Part shown: one piece after another, positions 27,242 through 36,984 of the stretch
Layout: each line of letters opens with the position of its first letter
Position numbering within the stretch: position 1 is the first letter of the stretch
Assembly: GCA_037957365.1 (NCBI GenBank)
Contig: JARHVA010001190.1
Coordinates: 685,001 to 749,000 of the forward strand
Length of the DNA stretch: 64,000 nt
DNA from: Torreya grandis
Taxonomy: Eukaryota; Streptophyta; Pinopsida; Cupressales; Taxaceae
Reading direction: 5' to 3'
Notes under the pieces: model-generated
Told to the model about the DNA's origin: nothing
Seen by the model: only the letters and a program-made list of their open reading frames with translations
Database searches by the model: none
Made by a program: the position numbers and the translations under genes

Positions 27242-27720
27242 CTAGAATGAGTTGCATAGCATTTTTTTGGCACATGTAACAACTGCAATAATAGTTTTAG
27301 TTGTATATGATTTGGTGCTAGCCAGGGATTGCTTGATTATTGAATCGAGAATGAACTTGTATTCTATGTAGACATGAGGTATGCTTTCCAATATGTTGAA
27401 TTCATTCACTATTAGTATTGCATCACAATCTCTATGACCATAAGTTATTTTAGAAGCAATAGCAAAATAAAAGATACAAATTGATTTTCCTACTTTGATT
27501 TTTTGTTCATGTTTGCAAATAAAGTTGTTGGGTACATTCAGTGTAATAGTCATTTCATCATGGACGTCTATTAGATCTATGTTCAATAATTATTTGTTTT
27601 GTTCTCTTTTCAACATTATCTTATATGTGATAAGCACATCTCCTTCAAAGAAGTCTCTTGTCTTATAGCTATTAAGATCATCGATTGAGACCAAAGTAGG
27701 AGATTATTATTTCACTACAA
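27242..27720 (-). pseudogene. OB-fold / RPA-like fragment beside the Helentron
   Basis: A TTTTGTTGTAG splice-acceptor-like site near 27710 precedes a frame with Asp-Asp-Leu-Asn-Ser-Tyr-Lys, then (27586-27242) an Asp-Leu-Ile-Asp-Val-His stretch and a beta-rich segment with Gly-Lys-Ser-Ile-Cys-Ile and Gly-His-Arg-Asp-Cys-Asp-Ala-Ile-Leu-Ile. The pattern resembles an OB fold of the replication protein A large-subunit kind, which plant Helitrons often carry as a second gene. It lies in the same orientation about 300 bases beyond the endonuclease domain. A stop splits it near 27594. The assignment is by overall pattern only. Confidence 0.4.
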
Positions 27721-28009
27721 CAAAACAAGTGAAATATAAATGCATAGAATTATAAATGATATGATATTTGAAAAAAACTATAATTTTGTCAACACTTAAA
27801 TTTTTACTATTTTTTGTGTTATTTGATTATTGTCAGGGCTTTGCATTTTCCTCTTCATGTTAGCTACAATAATATGATGAAGTGAGCAAAAAAATTAAAG
27901 CAATAAGATGTTTAAGTACATGAGTTTTTTTTTTTTTTTAATATGTAAAATACATACAAACAACCTTTAAAAATACCTTGTTACATTAATATTTTATTTT
28001 CTTATTCAA

Positions 28010-28680
28010 TTATTTCATATGCATATCACATAAGGTGAAGGATAAAATTTCATGATCACTCCAATAACAATCTAGTATAAAGACACAATTTTTTTGTATT
28101 TGAACATTTGACCATATGTGATTAATAATGTGTCTTGACAATACATTTTCTTTTTCAGGTACAAAATGCATATTACAGGCTTCCATGTGCTGCTTAAACA
28201 TCCACAATTTTTTATATTTATTTTTAATGTCAATATTGAAATCACCAAAAATAAATGTGTTTTGTACTTTGCTTGAAGTTTTCAATACGTGATTGATAAC
28301 AGAAAAGATATCTAAGATGTTTGCACTTGGCGCTGCATACACATTAACAATTACAATTGTATGCATATTGCTAGTGATAATTTTCCTTATTGCCTCAACA
28401 TTACTTGCTTTGTATTGCATAGTTTCAGAAATGCAAATATGTTTTTTATGCAAATCATAATTACATGAACATGAAACATTGAAATACAATAGAAAAGTTG
28501 TAGTAAATAGTTAGAGATAATGTTTTCAATATATGTCTCTTGCAAACACAATATGTTAGATTGCATTATGTCTTAATCATTGAGAATGTATTTCATGCAT
28601 GCTAGTAAGCGTCTTGTGTTCAACAATGAGATAACTATATCGTAATTGCCATTTTATCTATCTGTTCTTTTTTTGAATTG
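28010..28680 (-). pseudogene. Helentron endonuclease (EEP) domain
   Basis: This is an endonuclease/exonuclease/phosphatase fold as in LINE endonucleases, fused after the helicase. The N-terminal part (about 28680-28520) reads a Leu-Leu-Asn-Thr-Arg segment and Leu-Cys-Leu-Gln-Glu-Thr, which supply the catalytic Asn and Glu. A continuous frame of 159 codons (28489-28010) follows, with Val-Asn-Val-Tyr-Ala-Ala-Pro (residues 48-54), Phe-Gly-Asp-Phe-Asn-Ile-Asp (residues 80-87, 28252-28229) and Trp-Ser-Asp-His-Glu at residues 143-147 (about 28060). All main active-site positions survive, while the join between the two parts is broken by stops. It would nick target or donor DNA during transposition. 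Confidence 0.75.
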
Positions 28681-28699
28681 CCATTTTGCATGTGTCCAT

Positions 28700-30350
28700 A
28701 GATGGGACATTTATGTTATGTTTTCTTTGACCTTGAAATTTTTCATTGTCAATGGATCCATTAAATACAATGACTTAATTGCTTTCACATGTGACAATGT
28801 TATGTATGTTAAGCCATATTATTTGACTCTGGTAGGGTAAAATGGAAGGCCATTGAGTGTGAGGGCTTGAGATCTATGTATTATGTGTGCACATGCTAAT
28901 TATATTAGAAATTGTTTTCAAATAGTCCATGTGCAGTTGTTGTGTGTGTTTTGTATACGATTTACAACATGAAAGATTGAATTTTAATCCTTTTGATAAG
29001 AGCCATGATACAAGTGAGCCAATTTTGTGCATTGGCAATGTCCATTACATGGATGATTGAATTTGATCCACACTATCTCTAAATCATTAGCAATAATACA
29101 TGCTTTGAATGTTCCATATGACCCATTAACAAGGGTTGAATGTTCCATATGACCCATTAACAAGGCTATCTTTAATGTCATAATTGCCAACATATATTTC
29201 ATCTAACATACCAAGTTTTAATACAATAATGGGAAAAAACATTGTCTATCGATGACATCATCATTTACCTTCATATATAGTTTCTTGTTCATAAATTTCA
29301 TGAATAGTCATATTATTTGTTGGCACAATAGATAACATTCTAGCATTATGTTTATTAACATTATCATTTATGTAAAAAAGATATGGAAATGTTGGACTGT
29401 CAGGTGAAACTCATAAACAATTTTGATTCATATAATATGTCATTGTATGATTGTGATGATGTTTGGAGACAGTTGAGAACCACAATGAATTTCTTGTCAC
29501 TTTGAAGTATTGTAATTTGTAATTCATAGATTTTTACATTTATTTTACATAAGTCATAAATGATTATTTCATCGTTTATTTTTGGATATTCGAATATCAA
29601 AGAATCATTTACAGGTTGCACTTGATAAAAGTCTCCACAAAAGAATATATTTAGATTAAAAAAATACATTGCAGGAACATGCATTATATCTCATATCCTT
29701 TTTTCTATTGAATACAAAAAGCGTGAGATTACTAGTGACATTTCATCTATAAAAAAGAGACGTAGTTGGTTATAGTGCTTTGATAATGTGTCTAGTTTCT
29801 TAAGGGTAAGTGGAATGAGTTTTGATTTTTTTAAATGTAAAAGGAATGTAGAATGCAATGTTATTCCTCTAGCATTATACGCAACCTTTTTGATGTATGC
29901 CAATATTTGGATCATTAGCTTAAGTGAGTCACTATCAATGAAATTGTTATATAATCAATGTAGTATTTTATATATTAGTTTTATAGTGAATGTCTTCCCT
30001 ATTCCATCAGCTCCATTTAAAAATAATTAAATTGGTTTTGATAGACCTTTTCATTTTTTAATTGATATATTTAAAAATTACCTGTTGTTCTTTGTTTAAG
30101 GATTTTCTTTTATAATAGTCATAGTTATCAGATACGAATGGAAATTTGTCTATTTCAAAATATTTTGGATTATATTTTTTTTTATCCAAGTCTTTGAATA
30201 AATCTATATCGCATTTCAAATCATAGCCTTCATGGGTAGTAATATTGTTTTCATGTTCTGTATTCAATATGTCAACATTATTATCATCAATTTCAATATT
30301 GTCAATAATCTCATTTATGTTGCCCTCAAACATAGTTTATGTGATGAGTA
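28700..30350 (-). pseudogene. Helentron PIF1-type helicase domain
   Basis: A superfamily 1B DNA helicase, the motor that unwinds donor DNA in rolling-circle transposition. In order on the minus strand: Leu-Asn-Lys-Glu-Gln-Gln (about 30085), Walker A Gly-Ala-Asp-Gly-Ile-Gly-Lys-Thr (about 30020-29985), Walker B Phe-Phe-Ile-Asp-Glu-Met-Ser (about 29765-29740), Phe-Cys-Gly-Asp-Phe-Tyr-Gln (about 29650-29620), Leu-Val-Asn-Gly-Ser-Tyr-Gly-Thr (about 29120), His-Arg-Ser-Gln-Ala-Leu-Thr (about 28890) and Gly-Leu-Thr-Tyr-Ile-Thr-Leu-Ser-His-Val (about 28800). The last motif normally ends Ser-Arg-Val, so the arginine finger is lost. Frameshifts lie between the first motif and Walker A, and a 31-bp duplication breaks the frame near 29135. 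Confidence 0.85.
29106..29167. repeat. 31-bp tandem duplication inside the helicase
   Basis: GAATGTTCCATATGACCC occurs at 29107 and again at 29138 with the same flanks. The period of 31 is not a multiple of three, so the duplication shifts the helicase frame. The copies are identical, so it arose late, after the element had probably died. Confidence 0.9.
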
Positions 30351-30639
30351 AATTTGGATTCATTTTTTTTTTCTTTTTCATGCAACACATATGTAGAACT
30401 CCATGTATCTAAACCATGTTTTAAATTATCTTCATTTTCTATAAAAGGGATATACAATAATGGTTTTTTCTTACAATAATTTTCAATGTCACGTTGCTTA
30501 TTGTACTTGCTATATTAAATAACATGCAACTTATTTTGTAGTCATTTCCCTCTCCCAATTTTTTTGGTATTTAGAAACAAAATTCAACAAGGAAAATATT
30601 TGATAACACTTATGGTCCTTTAACATAGTAGTATATTAA

Positions 30640-31960
30640 ATATTTGCATATTGCATTTTATGATTCATTAGGTTCATGTCTCAGAAGTGTTGGAGGATTT
30701 AGGATGAATGTGTGTTCATCTGATGGACTTATTTTTATGAATATGCATTTCTTATAACAAATATTCAATGAAAATGACAAAGCTATGTGAACAACTTTTT
30801 GAGTAGATATTTGTTTTTTATTAAGCAATGTGTTTCTAAGATTGCATATCATTTGAATGGCATCTATATTTATCGCTTGAAGTTCTCTTTGGAATCATTG
30901 AAATGATTTTGTCAATGACATATCAAATTTTGTCATATAGGATGTACAATAAAATGCTTCAGTAAAAACATTAAGTAAAAACTAGGCATCTGTATTCACT
31001 TTTCATAAATGTAACATTTTTTACAAAATCTATTTATTCATGCGTGTGATGGGTTTCACTATAATAAAATTGTTGGTTGTTTCAGAGTACTCTGTATTGC
31101 TTGTATATATTCACTTTTCATTAATTTATAATTCAACTAAAAACATGTTAAATATTATGGAATAATCATATCATGTGTTCTCCAAATTATTGTAGATATT
31201 TATTTAAGTTTTTGATAACAAAGTCATCTTTTTTTAACATGGTTTGAGGATAATTATTTTTCGCATTGGAGGAACAACTAAGTTGTATCGGTAGTGTGCC
31301 TTTTGTTTTTTTTTAAAACTTATAATATGGTGAAGTTAATGTAATATGGATACATTTGAATCATGTATATTTGTATCACAAGTTATATAGTTATCAACAA
31401 ATCGTGTAACCTCTGAATTTTAGTCCTTTTTGTAAACTAGTACAAATTTGATCCATGGCATAAAATGTGTATGTTGACTTCCTTGATTTTGAAACTCTAT
31501 AATTGAGAAATGATATTACAATTATCCAAAGAAATATTGATCTTTGTGTATCATTTTTAATTTTACCTTAATTCTATGTATATATTATCATGTACATGTG
31601 ACATGATCTTTTACAATCAAGTAACTATGGTCAATCGTATCAAATGTGTTATTTTTTTGTTTATTGTTATTTTTCATGTTTTATATGCAATTAAAATAAT
31701 GCATTTGTAAGTGGTTTCCAGAGATGTTCAACACTAGAGAATGTAACAAAAAACATCAGTGGTTCAAGTTGGTGAATCATTGCATATGTGCTGTTTCTTA
31801 ACTACTATAAATAATATGGTGATATTCATATTTTTTTGAAACCAATATACCCAATATCAAATTTTAATAGTTTTTATAAGTTTGGTTTGTACTTCATGTC
31901 TTTTGCTAAAATATTTATTCGTTTTAGTTTACCTTTTATAATTCTTATTTTTATTGTTGC
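30640..31960 (-). pseudogene. Helentron Rep (HUH nuclease) core
   Basis: The Rep domain starts rolling-circle transposition by nicking DNA. On the minus strand, 31890-31690 reads Phe-Asp-Ile-Gly-Tyr-Ile, Ser-Pro-Tyr-Tyr, Tyr-Ala-Met-Ile-His-Gln-Leu and Phe-Phe-Val-Thr-Phe-Ser-Ser, the conserved segment before the nuclease motif. The HUH motif is His-Thr-His-Phe-Met-Pro-Trp at 31476-31453, followed by Phe-Val-Asp-Asn-Tyr-Ile-Thr-Cys. Pro-Pro-Met-Arg-Lys-Ile-Ile-Ile-Leu lies at 31275-31242. A two-tyrosine motif, Tyr-Cys-Thr-Ser-Tyr-Met-Thr-Lys, lies at about 30955-30928, then a Gln-Ile-Ser-Thr-Gln segment at about 30810. Several stops and frameshifts interrupt it. Confidence 0.8.
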
Positions 31961-32029
31961 ATCCACTTGGCCAATAATAATTTTTATTATTTTGAAAAAT
32001 AAATTATAATATGATATGCAAATGCATGG

Positions 32030-32906
32030 TGTTAGGTTGTGGAGATAAAAGCTTCAACTATGTAGACGAAGAGGAGGTTGCTAAAGTTTCAGAAGAATCG
32101 ACGTCAGTCATGATCAATGCAGAAGGCAACCGGCGTCGGCAGGGAGTTGATCGACGTCGATCAGCACCAGTTAGACAGGGACCGATGTCGATCACCTGTG
32201 TGTTTCAGAACTGTTCGTTACACGAATAGTTAGTTTGTTGAATTAAGTGTTTGCATGTAAAGGCTATTTCGAGTCTTGAGCTACATGTCTATTATTATTA
32301 AACTAAGAGTCTAAGTTATTGTTTAAGTCTGAGATCTATTTATAGACCCATTGACATGTATTGTAATGATGAGCTGAAAAAGAAGGCAAGGAAGATCCTT
32401 CCATTGTAAGATCATTGAGTTGCAAGTTGTTGCAAGCTCATAGGAGATCTACATGTGTAAGTATGGTCTGTTGAATTGCAGGTTGCAGATTCATGAGAGA
32501 TCTACTTGAAGTACTTTAGAGTGTTTGGTGTACTGACAGGGTTATTACTGACTGGTTGGAGAGGTGAACACCAATTTTGTGTGTGAGTTATGTGTTGAAA
32601 CTGTTTTTAGTAGGAGAGTGAACTTTTGAAAAAGAATTACTGTACACTTGAGGTGTGAGAAGCCTCTGTAAGGTGGAAGAGTGTGGCGTCTCTTTATTGT
32701 ATTCTTTTTTATATGAGTATTAATACAAGATAGTGTATTGTCTCTCATATTTTGTGCTATTTGTGAATTCTAGTTACTTGTACTTTTGGTATAATTTTTG
32801 CATGTTTAATTGCTTGTATTTGGTAATCATATTGTGCTCTTTCTGAGGAGCAAGATCTTAACAAGTGGGATCAGAACATGTGTGTTTATTCTTGAATTTT
32901 TTGATA
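32030..32906 (+). repeat. 5' LTR of the nested Copia element
   Basis: Starts TGTTAGG and ends TTTGATA (the ACA of the partner LTR is mutated to ATA). Near 32095-32200 it holds several GACGTC/GATGTCG motifs. Confidence 0.9.
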
Positions 32907-32907
32907 A

Positions 32908-32920
32908 CTGATATCAGAGC
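32908..32920 (+). other. Primer binding site of the nested Copia element
   Basis: CTGATATCAGAGC is a one-base variant of the tRNA-Met site TGGTATCAGAGC, one base past the 5' LTR. A similar GTGGGATCAGAAC lies inside the LTR itself, near 32865, and is shared by both LTRs, so it is not the true site. Confidence 0.75.
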
Positions 32921-33017
32921 TTTTAGGTTGAGATACTAACAGGTTGAATTAGATCTGGTTAGTGTATGTTGATTATAGGTTACTCACAAGGGTTTCTATT
33001 TGAGTGGAAGTAGAGAA

Positions 33018-34352
33018 ATGACAGAAGACAGTAAGCTATGAATGAAGAAGTTTAATGATAAAAACTATCAATTATGAAGGATGCAGATTGAAGATTATCT
33101 GTATCAGAAAGATTTGTACTTACCGTTGGGTGGGGTTGATTGCAAGCCCCGAGATATAAAGGATGAAGAATGAGAGGTTTTTGATCAGAAGGCTCTGGGA
33201 TCTATAAGGTTGAGTCTTGCATCATCTGTGATTTTTAACTTATCACACGCTAAGACAACGGTAGAGTTGATGGAATCTTTGGCAAATTTATATGAAAAAC
33301 TCTCAGCTTCGAATAAGGTATTTCTTATGAAGCAATTATTTAATTTGTAAATGTTGGAAGGTGGATCTGTACATAGTCATCTTAGTGATTTTCATGGTTT
33401 AGTAAACCAGTTAAATTCAATCAATATTATTTTTGATGATGAAATTAAAGCTCTCTTATCTTATGTTCATTACCTGAAAGTTGGAAGAGTTTGCTAATGA
33501 CAGTTAGCAATACTGCGTCTGTTTCAAATTTTTTAAAAGTGAATGATGTTGAGTGTAATCTTGAATGAAGAGATACGTAAAAAAAACACAGGTGAATCAT
33601 CAGGGAATGCTTTGAGTGTTGAAGGCAGAGGAAGACAAAGAGAGAAGATTGAGCGTGGGAGATCAAGGTCGAAGATAGACAAGAAATCTAAGTCCAGATA
33701 TGGCAGAATAACTTGCTAGAAGTGTGGAAAGCAAGGGCACTTAAAGAGAGATTGCAGGTCGGGTGAATATCGACATGAAAGACATGAAGAAGAAGCAGAT
33801 GTTGTGGATTTCGTTGCACATGATGCTCTGGTATGTTTTTTAGATAAAGTAGAATCTTGAGTTTTAGATTCTGGTGCCTCTTTTCATGCATCCCCAAATA
33901 AGAAATTTTTTCATGAGTATGTCCAGCGAGACTTCGGAGAAATTTGTTTAGGGGATGGTAAGCCTTGTCAGATGGTTGGCAAAGAAAAAGTGAAGCTGAA
34001 ATTACAGACAGGTAACACATAAGTGTTGAAAGAAGTCATGCATGTCTCAATTTTGAAGCGAAATTTGATTTTTGTAAAAAATTTGGGTGATGAGGGTTGC
34101 ACAGTAACTCTCACAATGGACTCTTGGAAGGTTACCAAGGGTGCACTTGTTGTAGCAAGAGGTAAGAAAGTAGGTACGTTTTATCTATCTATTTATATTA
34201 CTGATTCTTTTTTTGGGTTATCTACTTCAGCTGTAGATTCAAAGATGTGGCTTAATAGGCTTGGTCACATGAATAAGAAGGAGATGCATGTTCTTGAGTC
34301 AAAGAGTATGCTTTCAGATTTGAAAGACATAGATCAAGATTTCTATATGTAG
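33018..34352 (+). pseudogene. Copia gag-protease-pre-integrase remnant
   Basis: ATG at 33018 opens a gag reading Met-Thr-Glu-Asp-Ser-Lys, with stops after 7 and 18 codons and more later. The capsid region runs to about 33480. A CCHC zinc knuckle (Cys-x2-Cys-x4-His-x4-Cys, 33711-33755) and the protease active site Leu-Asp-Ser-Gly-Ala-Ser (about 33864-33885) follow, then a Trp-Leu-Asn-Arg-Leu-Gly-His segment of the pre-integrase domain (about 34250). Several stops (33075, 33171, 33715, 33858) stand where Trp is expected, a G-to-A pattern. Beyond 34352 only a Val-Phe-Lys-Glu-Lys-Val trace suggests the distal integrase end, so the core was deleted. Confidence 0.8.
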
Positions 34353-34547
34353 AAGAAGAAGGTGACATTTCTTGAGAAATTCGATGTTCGTGACAAGAAT
34401 AAAAAAGTCTTAGTTTTCAAGGAGAAGGTGACAGACAGAGTTCAGCACAAGGGGCAAAAGAATTTTGAGCAGAGCAAGGGTGATTTGGACAAGGGTTTGA
34501 TCTAAAAAGAGCTCGTGGGAAAAGGTCAGTTCTCACAAGAAAAATAC

Positions 34548-34745
34548 AGAGACCGACGTCGGCAAAAAAATTGACGTCGACGTCCAAACAGGGACCGATG
34601 TCGGCTATGTGCAGTCTGACATCAGTGACTCAAGATAGATAAACACCGATGTCGACAAGGGAGAACTGATGTCGGTGATGGAGCAGTCACAGGGAACCGA
34701 CATCGGTCAGGTGCAGACTGAGATGTGATCGGCATCGGTCACTAA
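34548..34745. repeat. Cluster of GACGTC/GATGTCGG palindromic motifs
   Basis: At least eight short motifs of the form ACCGAYGTCGGY or GACGTCGA crowd into 200 bases in a CG-rich island. The same motifs occur in both LTRs (32095-32200 and 35805-35905), in the same context AGACAGGGACCGATGTCG. The ACGT core is that bound by plant bZIP factors; function here is unproven. Confidence 0.75.
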
Positions 34746-35737
34746 GACAAATTTTGGGTGGACAGCAAGCTATCAAAGAGTCTCAAGTGCCTATATAGAG
34801 GACTTAAAGGGTAAGTAAGCCTCAAATTCATCATTTCTCTTCTTTACACTACTTGTTGCTCAATAATGGTAAAAAATTAGGAAGTTATTAAAGAAGCAGA
34901 ACAGGTAGATCCAGGAAACAATGGGAGCTTGGCATGGATGAGGATGTGATTTCTTGGAGAAAAACCAAACAAGAGTTTTAAGTGGAGTTGCTAGCTGAAA
35001 GAAAACACTGAGAGACGAATGGATGTTCAGGATGAAGAAGAGCAAAAATAGATACCTAAGACAGAAGGCCAGGGTATATGGTCTTGAATAAGCTGCAAGA
35101 CAATAGAGGTTTGATCATTGTGTTTCTCTTTACCAAGTTGGATAATATTAGCTACATTATTCTATTACTGTATGATGTGCGTGTTGCAGGGTTACATATA
35201 CAGGGAGTTGCTGAACTAAAGGTAAAGCTAGTTCAGAGGTGTGTCATGAGAAATCTAAGAGCAGTAAGATTCTTTGGCATGAGTGTGTTCTAAAGACATA
35301 GAAGGTCACATGTTGACTTTATTTCAGGATGATTGTGTGAGACCGATTAGCACGTCGATGGTTGGACAATTTACAGAACAATGTCTTGATTCACATAATG
35401 AGGTTAAGTGCATGATATGTACTAGACCTGAGTTTTTTCAAGCAGTGGGAGTTGTCACAAGTTTGGAGCCAATTCAGAAAAGAATCATTAGAGGGTAGTT
35501 CAGTGGATTTTTAGAGGGACCAGCAACAGGTGCACATGCTATGCAGGGTCAAGTTATTTTCTACATAATTTGTAGATGTGGATGTGGCAGATAATTTGCA
35601 TGACAGGAGTTGCACCACAAATTTTGTGGTGGTTGGTCTTCAAGAGTGATCTTGAAGAGGGATATAAAGTCAAGGGAACAACTAGATGATGTACAGGTAC
35701 AGGTACAATTGCAGCTGTTTATCTCCAAGTGGGAGAT
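34746..35737 (+). other. Distal Copia interior and polypurine tract
   Basis: Only short broken frames with no recognisable pol domain. AAGTGGGAGAT just before 35738 is the polypurine tract, preceding the 3' LTR. Confidence 0.6.
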
Positions 35738-36614
35738 TGTTAGGTTGTGGAGTTAAAAGCTTCAACTATGTAGACGAAGAGGAGGTTGCTGAAGTTCTAG
35801 AAGAATCGACGTCGATCATGATCAATGCAGAAGGCAATCAGTGTCGGTAGGGAGTCGGCTGACGTCGATCAGCACCAGTTAGACAGGGACTGACGTCAGT
35901 CGTCTGTGTGTTTCAGAACTGTTCGTTGCATGAACAATTAGTTTGTTAAAATGAGTGTTTGTATATAAAGTCTATTTCAAGTCTTGAGCTGTGTGTCTAT
36001 TATTAGTAAACTAAGAGTCTAAGTTATTATTTAAGTCTGGAATCTATTTATAGACCCATTGGCATGTATTGTAATGATGAGCTGAAAAGGAAGGCAAGGA
36101 AGATCCTTCCATTGTAAGATCATTGAGTTGCAAGTTGTTGCAAGCTTATAGGAGATCTACATGTGTAAGTATGGTTTTTTGAATTGCAGGTTGCAGATTC
36201 ATGAGAGATCTACTTGAAGTAATTTAGAGTACTTGGTGTACTGGCAGGGTTATTACTGACTGGTTGGAGATGTGAACACCAATTCTGTGTGTGAGTTGTG
36301 TGTTGGGACCATTTTTGGTAGGAGAGTGAACTTTTGAAGAAGAATGACTGTACACTTGAGGTGTGGGAAGCCTCTGTAAGGTGGAAGAGTGTGGCATCTC
36401 TTTATTGTATTCTTTTATGTACGAGTATTAATACAAGATAGTGTATTGTCTCTCATATTCTGTGCTATTTGTGAATTCTAGTTACTTGTACTTCTGGTAT
36501 AATTTTTGCATATTTAATTGCTTGTATTTGGTAATCATATTGTGCTCTTTCTGAGGAGCAAGATCCTAACAAGTGGGATCAGAATATGTGTGTTTGTTCT
36601 TGGATTCCCCGACA
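35738..36614 (+). repeat. 3' LTR of the nested Copia element
   Basis: Starts TGTTAGG, ends CCCCGACA, 877 bases, matching 32030-32906 with a few percent differences. Confidence 0.92.
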
Positions 36615-36930
36615 CATGGTATTTATGCTGCAATTCCTATTGAACAATTTTAGCATATGAAGATCTAGTTGTAATACTTTCATCACGTGGACCACTATAA
36701 AAAAGTGTTGGAAAGTTTATTTTCTTAGCATACTTGTCTTTGAAGAATCCAAGTGGTTATTGGTATTTTTTGGTGCAACTTGGATCATTTTATCTTAAAA
36801 TTCATGAATGCACATTGATTCTATGAATCCATGTATCACAGTCAAAGTGGCAATACATTCTTGATCTTCATCACTTGTTTCACTTTCTTCTAAAGTGCCA
36901 ATAATGTTTGGATTGACATTGTCATTAGTG
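36615..36930 (-). pseudogene. Helentron Rep N-terminal region, split by Copia
   Basis: The minus strand reads an acidic stretch (Glu-Glu-Ser-Glu-Thr-Ser-Asp-Glu-Asp, about 36900), then an Ala-Pro segment. Next comes Asp-Lys-Tyr-Ala-Lys-Lys-Ile-Asn-Phe-Pro-Thr-Leu-Phe (about 36745-36700), then Ser-Tyr-Ala-Lys-Ile-Val-Gln and Glu-Leu-Gln-His-Lys (to about 36625). This order is that of the N-terminal region of Helitron proteins. It stops at the Copia 3' LTR and its continuation is found beyond 32029, which shows the Copia element landed in the Rep gene. Stops in the frame mark it as decayed. Confidence 0.7.
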
Positions 36931-36984
36931 TGTAATAATTATTTTCAATCCCTTATAAGTGCGCCTTCCTTGATAAATGCTTTC

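Larger units (their letters stand above)
32030..36614 (+). mobile_element. Copia element with CATGG target duplication
   Basis: Two LTRs of exactly 877 bases bound a 2.8-kb interior, and CATGG occurs directly outside both ends (32025-32029 and 36615-36619). The interior has a primer binding site, gag, zinc knuckle, protease and the pre-integrase segment, then loses the integrase core, reverse transcriptase and RNase H. It could move only with help from a full relative. The LTRs differ by a few percent, so it is clearly younger than the Helentron it interrupts and than the Gypsy-type element at 2840. Its gag start resembles that of the Copia element at the left window edge. Confidence 0.93.
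27242..36930 (-). mobile_element. Degraded Helentron-like (Helitron2) element
   Basis: Read from 36930 leftwards, and skipping the Copia insertion at 32030-36614, the minus strand gives Rep N-terminal region, HUH motif, Rep tyrosine motif, PIF1 helicase, endonuclease domain and an RPA-like fragment. Rep plus helicase defines the Helitron superfamily of rolling-circle transposons, and a C-terminal endonuclease marks the Helentron branch. Many frameshifts and stops show it is dead. The element ends were not found: no reliable CTRR hairpin or TC terminus, and no Helentron-type terminal repeat, could be placed. The stated limits are those of the coding remnants. Confidence 0.8.

Noticed and set aside
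32863..32876. GTGGGATCAGAAC as the Copia primer binding site
   Set aside because: The same sequence lies before the end of the 3' LTR, and using 32906/36614 as LTR ends gives equal 877-bp LTRs and a perfect target duplication.
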